Source of the DNA: Chryseobacterium sp. RU37D
GTDB lineage: Bacteria; Bacteroidota; Bacteroidia; Flavobacteriales; Weeksellaceae
Direction: 5' to 3'
Length of the DNA stretch: 64,000 nucleotides
Assembly: GCF_900156075.1 (NCBI RefSeq)
Contig: NZ_FTMM01000011.1
Span: 42,129-106,128, forward strand
Shown: positions 16,854-25,317 of the stretch, one piece after another
Numbering within the stretch: position 1 is the first letter of the stretch
How the letters are laid out: each line of letters starts with the position of its first letter
The notes under the pieces: model-generated
Database searches by the model: none
What the model was told of the DNA's origin: nothing
What the model saw: the letters and a program-made list of their open reading frames with translations, nothing else
Position numbers and translations under genes: made by a program

Positions 16854-17682
16854 ATGTTAAAAAAACTTCTCATTTTCTGCAGCATTCTCTTTACATTTCA
16901 ATCTGTGTTTTTTACCCAAACAGGAAATGTAAAACCTTTTTTGAATATTGAAGAAATCAGAACCATAAAATCAGAAATTTTAAACAAGGAAAGAACATTA
17001 AACATCTATCTTCCACAAAATTTTTATAAAAATAAATCTTACCCAATTATTTATTTTTTGGATGGAGGTATAAATGAAGATTTCATCCATGTGATAGGTT
17101 TAGTTCAATTTTTTAATCAAATGTATTCCATGACAGAAACGATTGTGGTCGGAATTGCCAATATTGACAGAAAAAGAGACTTCACTTTTCATACCGATTT
17201 AAAGGATTTGCATAAAGATTATCCTGCGAGTGGACATTCTGATAAATTCATCAGTTTTTTGGAAAAAGAATTAAAACCCTATATCGAAAATCAGTTTAAA
17301 ACAACAGAAAAATATTTGTTTAGACAATCGTTGGGCGGGCTTTTAGCAACTGAAATTTTGTTGAAAAAACCTGAAATGTCCAATAATTATTTTATCATCA
17401 GTCCGAGTTTATGGTGGGATGATGAAAGTCTTTTGAAACAGGCCCCTCAATTATTAACCAAAATTCCGGATACTAAGAAATTCATTTATGTTTCTGTCGG
17501 AAAAGGTGAACATCCGGTGATGGTAAAAGATGCTGAGGATTTATTTGATGTTTTAAAAAAAGCCAACAAAAAATTGGACGGTAGAATACAAAATGATGGA
17601 AACAGACAATCATGCAACGATTCTTCACAGAAGTTTGTATGAAGGTTTGGTGAAATTGTTTCCATATCAGGAACCGAAATAA
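16854..17682 (+). pseudogene. Alpha/beta hydrolase of the esterase (PF00756-like) family, frameshifted near its 3' end
   Basis: The first frame gives 262 aa up to a stop at 17642. It has a signal peptide (about 1-22), LNIYLPQNFYKNKSYPIIYFLDGG, and the nucleophile elbow RQSLGGLLATEIL near residue 160. After LFDVLKKANKKLD (about 17580) homology ends. Shifting by one base gives VEYKMMETDNHATILHRSLY and a natural end at 17682, restoring the expected C-terminal His motif (DNH). One extra G in GACGGTAG would explain it. The elbow also has Arg where the family normally has Gly. Both changes suggest loss of function, unless the frameshift is a sequencing error. Confidence 0.8.
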
Positions 17683-17684
17683 AA

Positions 17685-17795
17685 TAATATACCAATGTAT
17701 CAATGTAACAATTTTGAGCCTGTCATTCTGAACGCAATGAAGAATCCCATTGGTAAACTGTTACATTAATACATTTTTAAATTAAAATATAAGAA
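17685..17795. repeat. Intergenic repeat, family B
   Basis: AATATACCAATGTATCAATGTAAC-like left part, core GTCATTCTGAACGCAATGAAGAATC (from 17722), right part TGTTACATTAATACATTTTTAAATT. Third full copy of family B, just before paaZ. Confidence 0.55.
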
Positions 17796-17801
17796 TATTT
17801 T

Positions 17802-20297
17802 ATGGAAAAGTTAAAAAATTACATCCACGGCGAATGGATCGAAGGTACCGGAAACGGAATTCCTTTATATAACGCAGTGACAGGAGAACAGGTTGCTGTT
17901 TCCGATACGGAAGGTCTGAATTTTGAACAGGCTTTAGATTACGGAAGAACAGTAGGTTACAAAAATCTTTCATCCATGACGTTCTACGATCGTGGAGAAA
18001 TGTTGAAAAAAGTAGCGCTTTACCTTTTAGAAAGAAAGAAAAAATATTACGATTTATCTTATAAAACGGGAGCAACTCATGTAGATTCTTGGGTAGATAT
18101 CGAGGGAGGTTTTGGTACTTTCTTTACATACTCAGGATTGGCGAAGAGAATGCTTCCAAATACTCCGTTTTGGGTGGATGGAGATACTCAGAAAATTTCT
18201 GCTAACGGAACTTTTTTGGGAACTCATATATTAACGCCAAGTGAAGGGGTTTCTATTCAAATCAATGCATACAATTTTCCGGTTTGGGGAATGTTGGAAA
18301 AGTTATCCACATCTTTGTTGGCAGGTGTTCCGTCAATTGTGAAGCCTTCTCCGTTTGGCTCTTATTTGACGAATGCCGTTTTCCAGGATATGATTGAAAG
18401 CGGAATTCTTCCGGAAGGAGCTGTTCAGTTGGTTTGTGGTGAACCGGGAAATATTCTGGATTACGTTCAGGATGGAGACTCTGTATTATTCACAGGTTCT
18501 GCGACGACGGGTAGAAAATTAAAATCTTTACCATCAGTTGCAGGAAATGCAGTTCGTTTCAACATGGAAGCAGATTCTTTGAACTGCTCAATTCTTGGAT
18601 TGGATGCAAAACCGGGAACTCCGGAATTTGATCTATTCATCAAAGAAGTTCGTAACGAAATGACGACGAAAGCTGGACAAAAATGTACAGCAATCAGAAG
18701 AATTATCGTTCCTGAAAACTTAATCGGAGACGTTCAGAATGCTTTGTCTAAAGCTTTGGATCAGACAAAGATCGGAAATCCGTTAAGCAGAGAAACAAGA
18801 ATGGGTTCTTTGGTCGGAAAACAGCAGTACGATGAGGTTGTAAGAAAAGTAAATTTACTAAAAGCTGAAACAGAATTGGTTTATGACGGACAACACGAAT
18901 TGGTAGATGCAAATTATGAAAATGGAGCATTTATGAGTCCAAAATTGTTCTTAAACGATTCTCCGTTTACTAAAAATATCTCTCACGATGTCGAAGCTTT
19001 TGGTCCGGTTTCTACATTAATGCCTTACAAAGATGCAGAAGAAGCTGCAGCGTTGGCAAAAAGAGGAAAAGGAAGTTTGGTAGGTTCTATCATTTCTCAT
19101 GACGACAATTTCGTAGCAGAAACTTCGTGGAAAATGGCTTCTCAACACGGAAGGATTTTCGTTTTAAACAGAGATAATGCGAAAGAAAGTACAGGTCACG
19201 GTTCTCCGCTTCCGACTTTGATGCACGGTGGTCCCGGAAGAGCAGGTGGCGGTGAAGAAATGGGCGGTTTGAGCGGTCTGCATTTCTTCCTACAAAAAAC
19301 AGCGATTCAGGGCTCTCCCGATACTTTGACAGCTATTACTAAAATTTATCAGCAAGGTGCTGAGAAAAAATATTCAGATAAACACCCTTTCCAAAAATAT
19401 TTCGAAGAAGTTGAGGTTGGCGATTCTTTAGAAACAGCAGGAAGAACGGTTACCGATGCAGATATTGTAAATTTCTCCAATATTTCCTGGGATCATTTCT
19501 ACGCACATACAGATGCAACGAGCTTAACAGGAACTATCTTCGACAAAACCGTTGCTCACGGATACTTCATCCTTTCTGCAGCAGCGGGATTATTCGTTTC
19601 TGGTAAAAAAGGACCTGTTATCGCGAATTATGGATTGGAAAACTGTTCGTTCTTCAAACCTGTTTACGCAGGAGATACCATTACGGTTTATTTGACTGCA
19701 AAAGAGAAGATCAATCGCGGAGTAAAAGGGAGAAATATTCCTTCAGGAGTTGTAAAATGGCTGGTTGAAGTGGTGAATCAAAGAGATGAGATCGTTTGTG
19801 TGGCTACGATTTTAACACTGGTGGCTAAACAATCTCCTTTTATTGATTTAAATCTAAAAACTATTCAAAAAGCTTTAAATGGCTTAACGGAATCTACTCA
19901 GCCAGCTTGGGGCAAAATGTCCCCTCAGCAAATGATCGAACATCTGGAGCATGGCATTTTGGTAAGCTTGGGAGAACCAGAAGCAGAAAAATGCTTCACT
20001 CCGGAAGAACAGCTGGAAAAATGGCAGGATTCTTTATACAATCACAGGAAAATGCCCAAAGATTTCCCTGCGCCATTCTTAAAAGAAGACGAAAAGTTAT
20101 TGGAGCTGAGACATAAAAATCTTGAAGCTGCAAAAATTTCTTTTATAGATTCTTTAAAGCGATACCTGATTTATTATAAAGAAAATCCTCAAGCTGAGCA
20201 TATGAATTTCGTGTTCGGAAGACTAAATAAAGAAATGTGGGAGCTGATGCACAGAAAACATTTTACACATCATTTTGAGCAGTTTCAATTAATCTAA
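17802..20297 (+). CDS. paaZ: Bifunctional ring-opening protein PaaZ with an extra C-terminal DinB-like domain
   Basis: PaaZ hydrolyses oxepin-CoA and oxidises the resulting aldehyde. The aldehyde dehydrogenase domain spans about residues 1-520, with FNMEADSLNCSIL (glutamate) and KAGQKCTAIRRI (catalytic cysteine). The MaoC/(R)-hydratase domain spans about 530-675, with VNFSNISWDHFYAHTD (catalytic aspartate) and FDKTVAHGYF. E. coli PaaZ stops at 681 aa. This one continues to 831, and the extra 150 residues carry WGKMSPQQMIEHLEHG near 702 and HMNFVFGRLNKEMWELMHRK near the end, as in DUF1569/DinB-like proteins. The reading frame is continuous, so this is a true three-domain fusion. Confidence 0.95.
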   Translation: MEKLKNYIHGEWIEGTGNGIPLYNAVTGEQVAVSDTEGLNFEQALDYGRTVGYKNLSSMTFYDRGEMLKKVALYLLERKKKYYDLSYKTGATHVDSWVDIEGGFGTFFTYSGLAKRMLPNTPFWVDGDTQKISANGTFLGTHILTPSEGVSIQINAYNFPVWGMLEKLSTSLLAGVPSIVKPSPFGSYLTNAVFQDMIESGILPEGAVQLVCGEPGNILDYVQDGDSVLFTGSATTGRKLKSLPSVAGNAVRFNMEADSLNCSILGLDAKPGTPEFDLFIKEVRNEMTTKAGQKCTAIRRIIVPENLIGDVQNALSKALDQTKIGNPLSRETRMGSLVGKQQYDEVVRKVNLLKAETELVYDGQHELVDANYENGAFMSPKLFLNDSPFTKNISHDVEAFGPVSTLMPYKDAEEAAALAKRGKGSLVGSIISHDDNFVAETSWKMASQHGRIFVLNRDNAKESTGHGSPLPTLMHGGPGRAGGGEEMGGLSGLHFFLQKTAIQGSPDTLTAITKIYQQGAEKKYSDKHPFQKYFEEVEVGDSLETAGRTVTDADIVNFSNISWDHFYAHTDATSLTGTIFDKTVAHGYFILSAAAGLFVSGKKGPVIANYGLENCSFFKPVYAGDTITVYLTAKEKINRGVKGRNIPSGVVKWLVEVVNQRDEIVCVATILTLVAKQSPFIDLNLKTIQKALNGLTESTQPAWGKMSPQQMIEHLEHGILVSLGEPEAEKCFTPEEQLEKWQDSLYNHRKMPKDFPAPFLKEDEKLLELRHKNLEAAKISFIDSLKRYLIYYKENPQAEHMNFVFGRLNKEMWELMHRKHFTHHFEQFQLI

Positions 20298-20791
20298 TTG
20301 AATAAAGCATACATGTTATCCCTTTTTTGTTTTTGATTGAAAGGGATTTTTTAAGCCTTGTCAATGTTCAAAACCTAGATAAGGCTTCTTAAAAAAGGCT
20401 TCATGTATTCTTAAAATAATTTCTCGGATTTTTAATTCTTATTTCCAGCTGGTTTAATAAAGAAAAAAATAGACATGGAGTTTTTATAGAATCTCCGTTG
20501 AAAAGAATAATTGATTATATCCGTTTGTCATTTCTAGGCTCATAGCAAATCCTGTAGTTTTTCGTTTGGGTAAACTTTGTTATCCATGATATTAGGCGCG
20601 ACATCCCTCTTTCTGAGGCTTTCCAGATATCGCCATATAATTCAAAGTAATAACAACAATCATTAAATTTGTAGTAGAGTAGAAAATACCAAATTAAGAA
20701 TTACATATTTCTACATAACAATAATAGGAATTACAATAAAAGGTATACCCTGTTTTTTGGCATTAAATTTCTTAAAATAGCTGTATTTTAG
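20298..20791. other. Gap after paaZ: terminator, a second hairpin and possible decayed sequence
   Basis: About 500 bp. After the terminator comes an inverted repeat, AAGCCTTGTC (20353-20362) with GATAAGGCTT (20378-20387), followed by a further AAGGCTTC. The part from 20520 to 20640 is more GC-rich than its surroundings. Read on the minus strand it has a short open stretch (GDIWKASERGMSRLISW) that I cannot assign; it may be a gene remnant. The rest is AT-rich and empty. Confidence 0.4.
20318..20352 (+). terminator. Rho-independent terminator after paaZ
   Basis: ATCCCTTT (20318-20325) and AAAGGGAT (20340-20347) form an 8-bp stem with a T run directly after. It lies 20 nt past the paaZ stop and would end the paa transcript. 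Confidence 0.7.
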
Positions 20792-20799
20792 TATTTTTG
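20792..20799 (+). promoter_or_regulatory. -7 element for the enoyl-CoA hydratase-family gene
   Basis: TATTTTTG fits TAnnTTTG, 24 nt before the ATG. A clear upstream TTTG at the usual distance is not seen. It suggests that this gene is transcribed separately from the paa operon. Confidence 0.5.
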
Positions 20800-20822
20800 T
20801 GTTTATCAATTTAATTTAAAAA

Positions 20823-21587
20823 ATGAACGAATTCGTAGTTTCAGAACTTAAAAATAATATCGCCGAAATCACATTCGGAACCCCAAAAAGCAATTCCCTT
20901 CCGGGAGCCATTCTTGAAAAATTAGCACAAACCATTCTTGATGAAGGTGCGAAAGATGATGTAAAAGCTATCCTTGTAAAGAGTGAAGGTAAGAAAGCTT
21001 TTTGTGCAGGAGCCAGTTTTGATGAGCTTTTGGAAATTGAAGAGCTGGAAAAATCAACCCAATTTTTCGGAGGTTTCGCAAAAGTATTGAATGCAATGAG
21101 AAACTGCGGGAAAATCATTGTTATAAGAGTTCAGGGAAAAACCACTGGTGGTGGGGTAGGATTGGCTTGCGGAGCAGATTACTGTTTTGCAACAAAAGAT
21201 TCTTCATTGGCTCTTACTGAGATTAATTTAGGAATTGGCCCTTTCGTAATCGGGCCTTATGTGGAAAGAAAAATTGGGAAGTCCCAATTTTCAGCTATGG
21301 CCATTGATGCAGATTTCAGATCGGCGGAGTGGGCAGCACAGCACAATATTTACCATTCAGTTTCAGAAACAATTGAAGAAATGGACTCAAAATTAGAAAA
21401 GTTCCTGCAGACTTTAGCTTCCAGAAGCTGTGAGGCTTTAGCTTTAATTAAAAAAGTTTCATGGGAAGGTACAGATCATTTCAATGAACTAATGCCGGCC
21501 AGAATTCATATGAGCGCAAGCTTAATTTTGGAAGATTCTGCAAAGAAAAACATTGAATCTATTAAAGAAAAATTGAGAGCTAAATAA
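20823..21587 (+). CDS. Enoyl-CoA hydratase/isomerase family protein
   Basis: The 254-aa crotonase has the oxyanion parts KKAFCAGASFDEL near residue 60 and KTTGGGVGLACGAD near 107, plus ALTEINLGIGPFVIGP with the usual second glutamate. The first hydratase glutamate (normally in GGGxE) is replaced by glycine, so classical two-glutamate hydration is doubtful. It has its own -7 element and terminator. It follows the paa genes after 525 bp. It could supply the PaaF role that is otherwise missing, or serve amino-acid or fatty-acid breakdown; the sequence does not decide. Confidence 0.85.
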   Translation: MNEFVVSELKNNIAEITFGTPKSNSLPGAILEKLAQTILDEGAKDDVKAILVKSEGKKAFCAGASFDELLEIEELEKSTQFFGGFAKVLNAMRNCGKIIVIRVQGKTTGGGVGLACGADYCFATKDSSLALTEINLGIGPFVIGPYVERKIGKSQFSAMAIDADFRSAEWAAQHNIYHSVSETIEEMDSKLEKFLQTLASRSCEALALIKKVSWEGTDHFNELMPARIHMSASLILEDSAKKNIESIKEKLRAK

Positions 21588-21613
21588 TTTTGACATTTCT
21601 TTTATAAATATAA

Positions 21614-21640
21614 CCGCTGGATTTCCAGCGGCTTTTTTTT
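21614..21640 (+). terminator. Rho-independent terminator
   Basis: CCGCTGG and CCAGCGG (21614-21631) form a perfect 7-bp stem with a 4-nt loop, followed by C and eight T. It ends the enoyl-CoA hydratase-family gene. Confidence 0.9.
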
Positions 21641-21684
21641 GAGTTGAGATCAGTTAATTAACCTTTATTTTTTTTAGAAACAAT

Positions 21685-21714
21685 TTTGTACTTTGAAAAA
21701 AAATAATAACTTTG
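21685..21714 (+). promoter_or_regulatory. Promoter of the membrane protein and winged-helix regulator genes
   Basis: TTTG (21685-21688), an 18-bp spacer and TAACTTTG (21707-21714) form a full Bacteroidota promoter. Transcription should start near 21721, about 12 nt before the ATG at 21733. Confidence 0.7.
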
Positions 21715-21732
21715 TATCTCAAAGTTCTTTTT

Positions 21733-22350
21733 ATGGATTCAAAAAACTATCACGAAGACTTATCACACATCCGTTCCATGATGGAGCGTTCTTCCAGATT
21801 TATTTCTTTGAGTGGATTATCCGGAGTTTTTGCGGGTGTGGCGGCACTTATTGGAGCCAGCTATGTTTATTTTGTTTTCCATAAGAAAAATATAAGCTAT
21901 TTTGACGGGGAAAGCCATTCTTATCCGCCATCGTTAGTAAATGAATTAGTAATTACAGGAACTTTGATATTACTGGCCGCACTTTTCAGTGGATATATTT
22001 TTACAGCCAATAAAAGTAAACAAAAAGGACTGAAGATATGGGATGCCACCACAAAAAGGCTTCTCATCACTTTTTCAGTGCCTTTGGTGACGGGAGGGAT
22101 CTTCTGCTTGGGCCTTCTTTATCATCACTTTTTTGTTTTCGTTGCCCCTGCGACATTAATTTTCTATGGAATTGCCCTGGTAGCAGCTGAAAGGTATACT
22201 TTGACGGATATAAAATATTTAGGATACTGCCAGATTGTTCTTGGGCTGGTTTCTCTGTTCTTTTTAGGATGGGGGTTGCTTTTCTGGGCTCTTGGCTTTG
22301 GAGTATTGCATATCGTTTACGGATTGATTATGCACAAAAAATATAAATAA
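21733..22350 (+). CDS. Membrane protein of unknown function paired with a winged-helix regulator
   Basis: From the ATG at 21733 (MDSKNYHEDLSHIRSMMERS) the protein has 205 aa. I prefer this over a TTG seven codons upstream, because that one overlaps the promoter. A soluble N-terminal helix is followed by about five or six membrane helices (about residues 28-52, 72-92, 112-132, 135-150, 163-192). No enzyme motif. It is followed after 55 nt by a small winged-helix regulator and then several small membrane proteins, which look like one operon. Confidence 0.72.
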   Translation: MDSKNYHEDLSHIRSMMERSSRFISLSGLSGVFAGVAALIGASYVYFVFHKKNISYFDGESHSYPPSLVNELVITGTLILLAALFSGYIFTANKSKQKGLKIWDATTKRLLITFSVPLVTGGIFCLGLLYHHFFVFVAPATLIFYGIALVAAERYTLTDIKYLGYCQIVLGLVSLFFLGWGLLFWALGFGVLHIVYGLIMHKKYK

Positions 22351-22405
22351 GTATAAAAATTGCAGACCTGAAAAATTTAAATCTGCCAAGTGCAGCCTTC
22401 TTATT

Positions 22406-22696
22406 ATGATAAAAATAAATCAACTCAATAAAGAATTCGAAAGCCGTGTAAGATTAGGCATCATGTCCGTTCTTATGGTCAACGACTGGGTTGATTTTTC
22501 GGAAATGAAAAACCTGCTGGAGATCACGGACGGTAACCTTTCCAGTCACAGCAACGCGTTGGAAAAAGTGGGCTATATCGAAGTGAAGAAAGAATTTGTA
22601 GGTAAAAAGCCCAAAACCTCTTACCGTGTTACCCAAAATGGCAGGGAAGCCTTTTCTGAACATCTCAATTCTTTAGAAAAATTATTAAGAAAATAA
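22406..22696 (+). CDS. Winged-helix transcriptional regulator (HTH_34-like)
   Basis: The 96-aa protein is one winged-helix domain: ESRVRLGIMSVLMVNDWVDF, then the recognition-helix part EITDGNLSSHSNALEKVGYI and the wing VKKEFVGKKPKTSYRVTQNG. It resembles MarR/ArsR-like proteins of the PF13601 type that regulate adjacent membrane-protein genes. No ligand domain or metal-binding cysteine is seen. It probably controls the operon in which it lies. Confidence 0.85.
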   Translation: MIKINQLNKEFESRVRLGIMSVLMVNDWVDFSEMKNLLEITDGNLSSHSNALEKVGYIEVKKEFVGKKPKTSYRVTQNGREAFSEHLNSLEKLLRK

Positions 22697-22762
22697 GGGA
22701 AAAATTTTATAAATAAACTTTGAAATACAAAGTACTTTTAATAATTAATTAAAAATTAAAAT

Positions 22763-23053
22763 ATGATTACTACAAAACAAAAAACGCCGTTCATTTTCGC
22801 AGTTCCGGCTTTATTACTTTCAGCAGCATTTTTCGGAAACCTTTTTGTAGAAGGCTGGAATTGGTCGTCGTTTGACTTTATTATTGCCGGAATTTTGCTT
22901 TTCGGGTCAGCTCTTCTTATTAATCTAATGATTAGGTCAGAAAGAACTTTTTCTTCAAAATTGATTGTCTGCTCGGTTATTTTGCTTCTGCTACTACTGG
23001 TTTGGGCAGAATTGGCTGTAGGCATTTTCGGAAGCCCGTTTGCGGGAAGTTAA
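22763..23053 (+). CDS. Small three-helix membrane protein of unknown function
   Basis: The 96-aa protein has three hydrophobic helices (about residues 9-27, 38-56 and 64-88). I do not recognise it. It lies 66 nt after the regulator and 22 nt before another small membrane protein, all on the plus strand. Confidence 0.6.
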   Translation: MITTKQKTPFIFAVPALLLSAAFFGNLFVEGWNWSSFDFIIAGILLFGSALLINLMIRSERTFSSKLIVCSVILLLLLLVWAELAVGIFGSPFAGS

Positions 23054-23075
23054 GTTTAATTGATAAAATAGATCT

Positions 23076-23372
23076 ATGAATGATTCTATAATAGAAAGTA
23101 TAGGAAAATATACCTTCGGACTGTTTTTCCTGCTTGGAAATATCCGCCTTTTCGGATATGTACTGACAAAAAATGATGAATTTGCCGCTGGTGGATTAAC
23201 TCTTATAATTTTGGGTACAGTCATCAATTTGATTATTATCATAAGCTTACTTATTTACGGAGTTATTTTAAAATCAAAACTCAATGTATGTCTGAAAGCA
23301 ACAGGTATAATGCTCTTAAATGTTCCTGTTGCCGTAATCTATAACATAATAGGAATCAATATTATTAATTAA
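23076..23372 (+). CDS. Small membrane protein of unknown function
   Basis: The 98-aa protein has three predicted helices (about residues 11-28, 38-65 and 72-92). No known motif. It shares style and direction with the previous gene and ends 7 nt before the Coq4-like gene. Confidence 0.58.
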   Translation: MNDSIIESIGKYTFGLFFLLGNIRLFGYVLTKNDEFAAGGLTLIILGTVINLIIIISLLIYGVILKSKLNVCLKATGIMLLNVPVAVIYNIIGINIIN

Positions 23373-23379
23373 ATAAACT

Positions 23380-23865
23380 ATGAAAAAAATACGCATTCAA
23401 TTTCTTCTTTTTGTTTACGATAAAACTCAAAAGCTGTACAGAAAATACTTTAAGAAAAAGAAACGACAGTGGCAGTTTAACGAAAAGCAGCTTCTTGAGT
23501 TCCAGGAAGATTCATTAGGGAGAAAGCTTGGGGAATTTTACAAAAAACATGGCTTCACCATGATCCCGAAAATGGAAAATCACGATGTGCACCATCTTAT
23601 AACAGGCTGCGGAACTAATTTTGAAGATGAAATTGCCATGCAATTCCTTCTTTTAGGCAACGGAAAGCTCAATGCGCACCTTCTGGCGGCAGTGGTTTTG
23701 GGAAGCATCATCTTACCGGAATACTACAGGATGTATATCAAAGCATATAAAAAAGGGCAAAATATGCGGCCATTTTATCATTGGGATTTTGAGGCTTTGC
23801 TGTGGCAGAATTTTGAACACCTGAAAGATTTTATCCAGCAAAAAAACACGGTGGTTATTCATTAA
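23380..23865 (+). CDS. Coq4-like protein
   Basis: The 161-aa protein shows the Coq4 core: LLEFQEDSLGRKLGEFYKKH, then the metal/ligand motif HDVHHLITGCGTNFEDEIAM (H-D-x-x-H followed by a glutamate) and FLLLGNGKLNAH. Coq4 proteins organise ubiquinone synthesis in mitochondria and proteobacteria. Flavobacteria use menaquinone, so the role here is unlikely to be ubiquinone synthesis and remains open. It lies in a run of small membrane-protein genes. Confidence 0.75.
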   Translation: MKKIRIQFLLFVYDKTQKLYRKYFKKKKRQWQFNEKQLLEFQEDSLGRKLGEFYKKHGFTMIPKMENHDVHHLITGCGTNFEDEIAMQFLLLGNGKLNAHLLAAVVLGSIILPEYYRMYIKAYKKGQNMRPFYHWDFEALLWQNFEHLKDFIQQKNTVVIH

Positions 23866-23913
23866 TGAGAGCTTAATTCTTTTAAATTTTTAATCATTAA
23901 ATAGTTAAATAAA

Positions 23914-25290
23914 ATGAAAACACATCATTATATACTCCTCACTACAATCCTTTTTGTTATTGTATTTTATGATCAAAATCCGGGATTGAATCTTGGGATC
24001 ATCGGGATCATTTATTCCTTGCTTACCCTTTACAGAACACCGGAAAAAAACAGGACCAGGGTTTTCTTTTTCCTTTTTGTAACGAGTATTTTATCCAGTG
24101 TTGCATTTGCGTGGTACGGAGATTTTCCTTCGTTTTTGGCTGTTGCAAGCTCTTACCTGCTATTGGCTTACCGTTCAAAAAACAGGAGACTGAAAATTTT
24201 ATTCCTAATTCCGGTTTTTGCAATAAACTGTTTTACGGCAATTTTCCGGTTTTTCAGCTTTGATGGATGGCTTCCGAAAAAAGATGTGCCGGGATTGTGG
24301 CAGAAAACCTTGGCGTTTGTACTAATTCCGTTATTATTCATTTCGATTTTCTTTGCAATTTATTCCGCGGGAAGCCAGCATTTTGCAAATATTTTCACCA
24401 ATGTAGAGCTTGATATTAATATCTGGCAGCTTCTGGCAATGACTGTTTTAGGTTTTTTTATCGCTTTCAATTACTGGAATTTTGCAGTGGAGAAATTTAT
24501 TTATAAAAACAACCATATTCTTGATGATGAATTTAAGGAAAAAGAGGCGGTTCAGAAATCAACATATTCTTTCCTTGATCTTGATGCAGAAAGAATGAGT
24601 GGTGTAATTTCTTTCTTTGCACTAAATGTTTTGTTGATTTTTTTCATCATAACATACAATTACGAACAATTTTATGAAGTTCAAAAAACTCCGGCTCAGC
24701 TTTCCGAAGAAACACATGAAAGGGTAAATGCTGTAATTATGTCAATTGTAATGGCAATTTTGGTCATTATGTTTTACTTTAAATCGAATTTTAATTTTGA
24801 TCCGAAAGCAGGTTTGATGAAAATTTTAGCCAAAATCTGGATTTTCCTTAATGCTGTTCTGGTTATCTCTGCAATGGTGAAAAATTCTGAGTATATTATT
24901 AATTATGGTTTCACGTATAAAAGGCTGGGAGTTTATGCTTTCCTGATTTTATCGTTGATAGGCCTGGTTACAACATTTATTAAAATTCAGATGAAAAAAA
25001 GAAATGCCTTCCTTTTCAATACAATGGTGTGGTGCGTTTACGGGACGATTCTCACCTGTAGCTTTATCAATTGGGGCGGGTTCATTACTTCCGAAAATAG
25101 GAAACGTAAAGATTTTGTTTGGGAATATCATCAAAATCAAATCAATTTTAATGAAAAAGAGTTATTGAAATACGCAGAAGAAAAGCACGACAATCAACTA
25201 AAATCTGAAATTGTAAATTCAGAAAGAGTGAAGTTTCAGCAAAAAGAAAAATTTTTGTCTAAAGTTCTATATTATCAATTCGTTAAATAA
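23914..25290 (+). CDS. Multi-pass membrane protein, DUF4153/DUF4173-like
   Basis: The 458-aa protein has around eleven hydrophobic helices, starting at residue 5 (YILLTTILFVIVFY), then the family-like NPGLNLGIIGIIYSLL. It ends in a hydrophilic tail of about 60 residues rich in Lys, Glu and Asn. Function unknown. It fits a family commonly found in Bacteroidota; the assignment is by overall look, not by a catalytic motif. Confidence 0.65.
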   Translation: MKTHHYILLTTILFVIVFYDQNPGLNLGIIGIIYSLLTLYRTPEKNRTRVFFFLFVTSILSSVAFAWYGDFPSFLAVASSYLLLAYRSKNRRLKILFLIPVFAINCFTAIFRFFSFDGWLPKKDVPGLWQKTLAFVLIPLLFISIFFAIYSAGSQHFANIFTNVELDINIWQLLAMTVLGFFIAFNYWNFAVEKFIYKNNHILDDEFKEKEAVQKSTYSFLDLDAERMSGVISFFALNVLLIFFIITYNYEQFYEVQKTPAQLSEETHERVNAVIMSIVMAILVIMFYFKSNFNFDPKAGLMKILAKIWIFLNAVLVISAMVKNSEYIINYGFTYKRLGVYAFLILSLIGLVTTFIKIQMKKRNAFLFNTMVWCVYGTILTCSFINWGGFITSENRKRKDFVWEYHQNQINFNEKELLKYAEEKHDNQLKSEIVNSERVKFQQKEKFLSKVLYYQFVK

Positions 25291-25317
25291 AAAAGATATA
25301 GCTTTTGCACAGCCTGC

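Noticed and set aside
8308..17795. CRISPR array in the repeated gaps of the paa operon
   Set aside because: The repeats are degenerate, unevenly spaced by whole genes and not separated by unique spacers; no cas genes are present.
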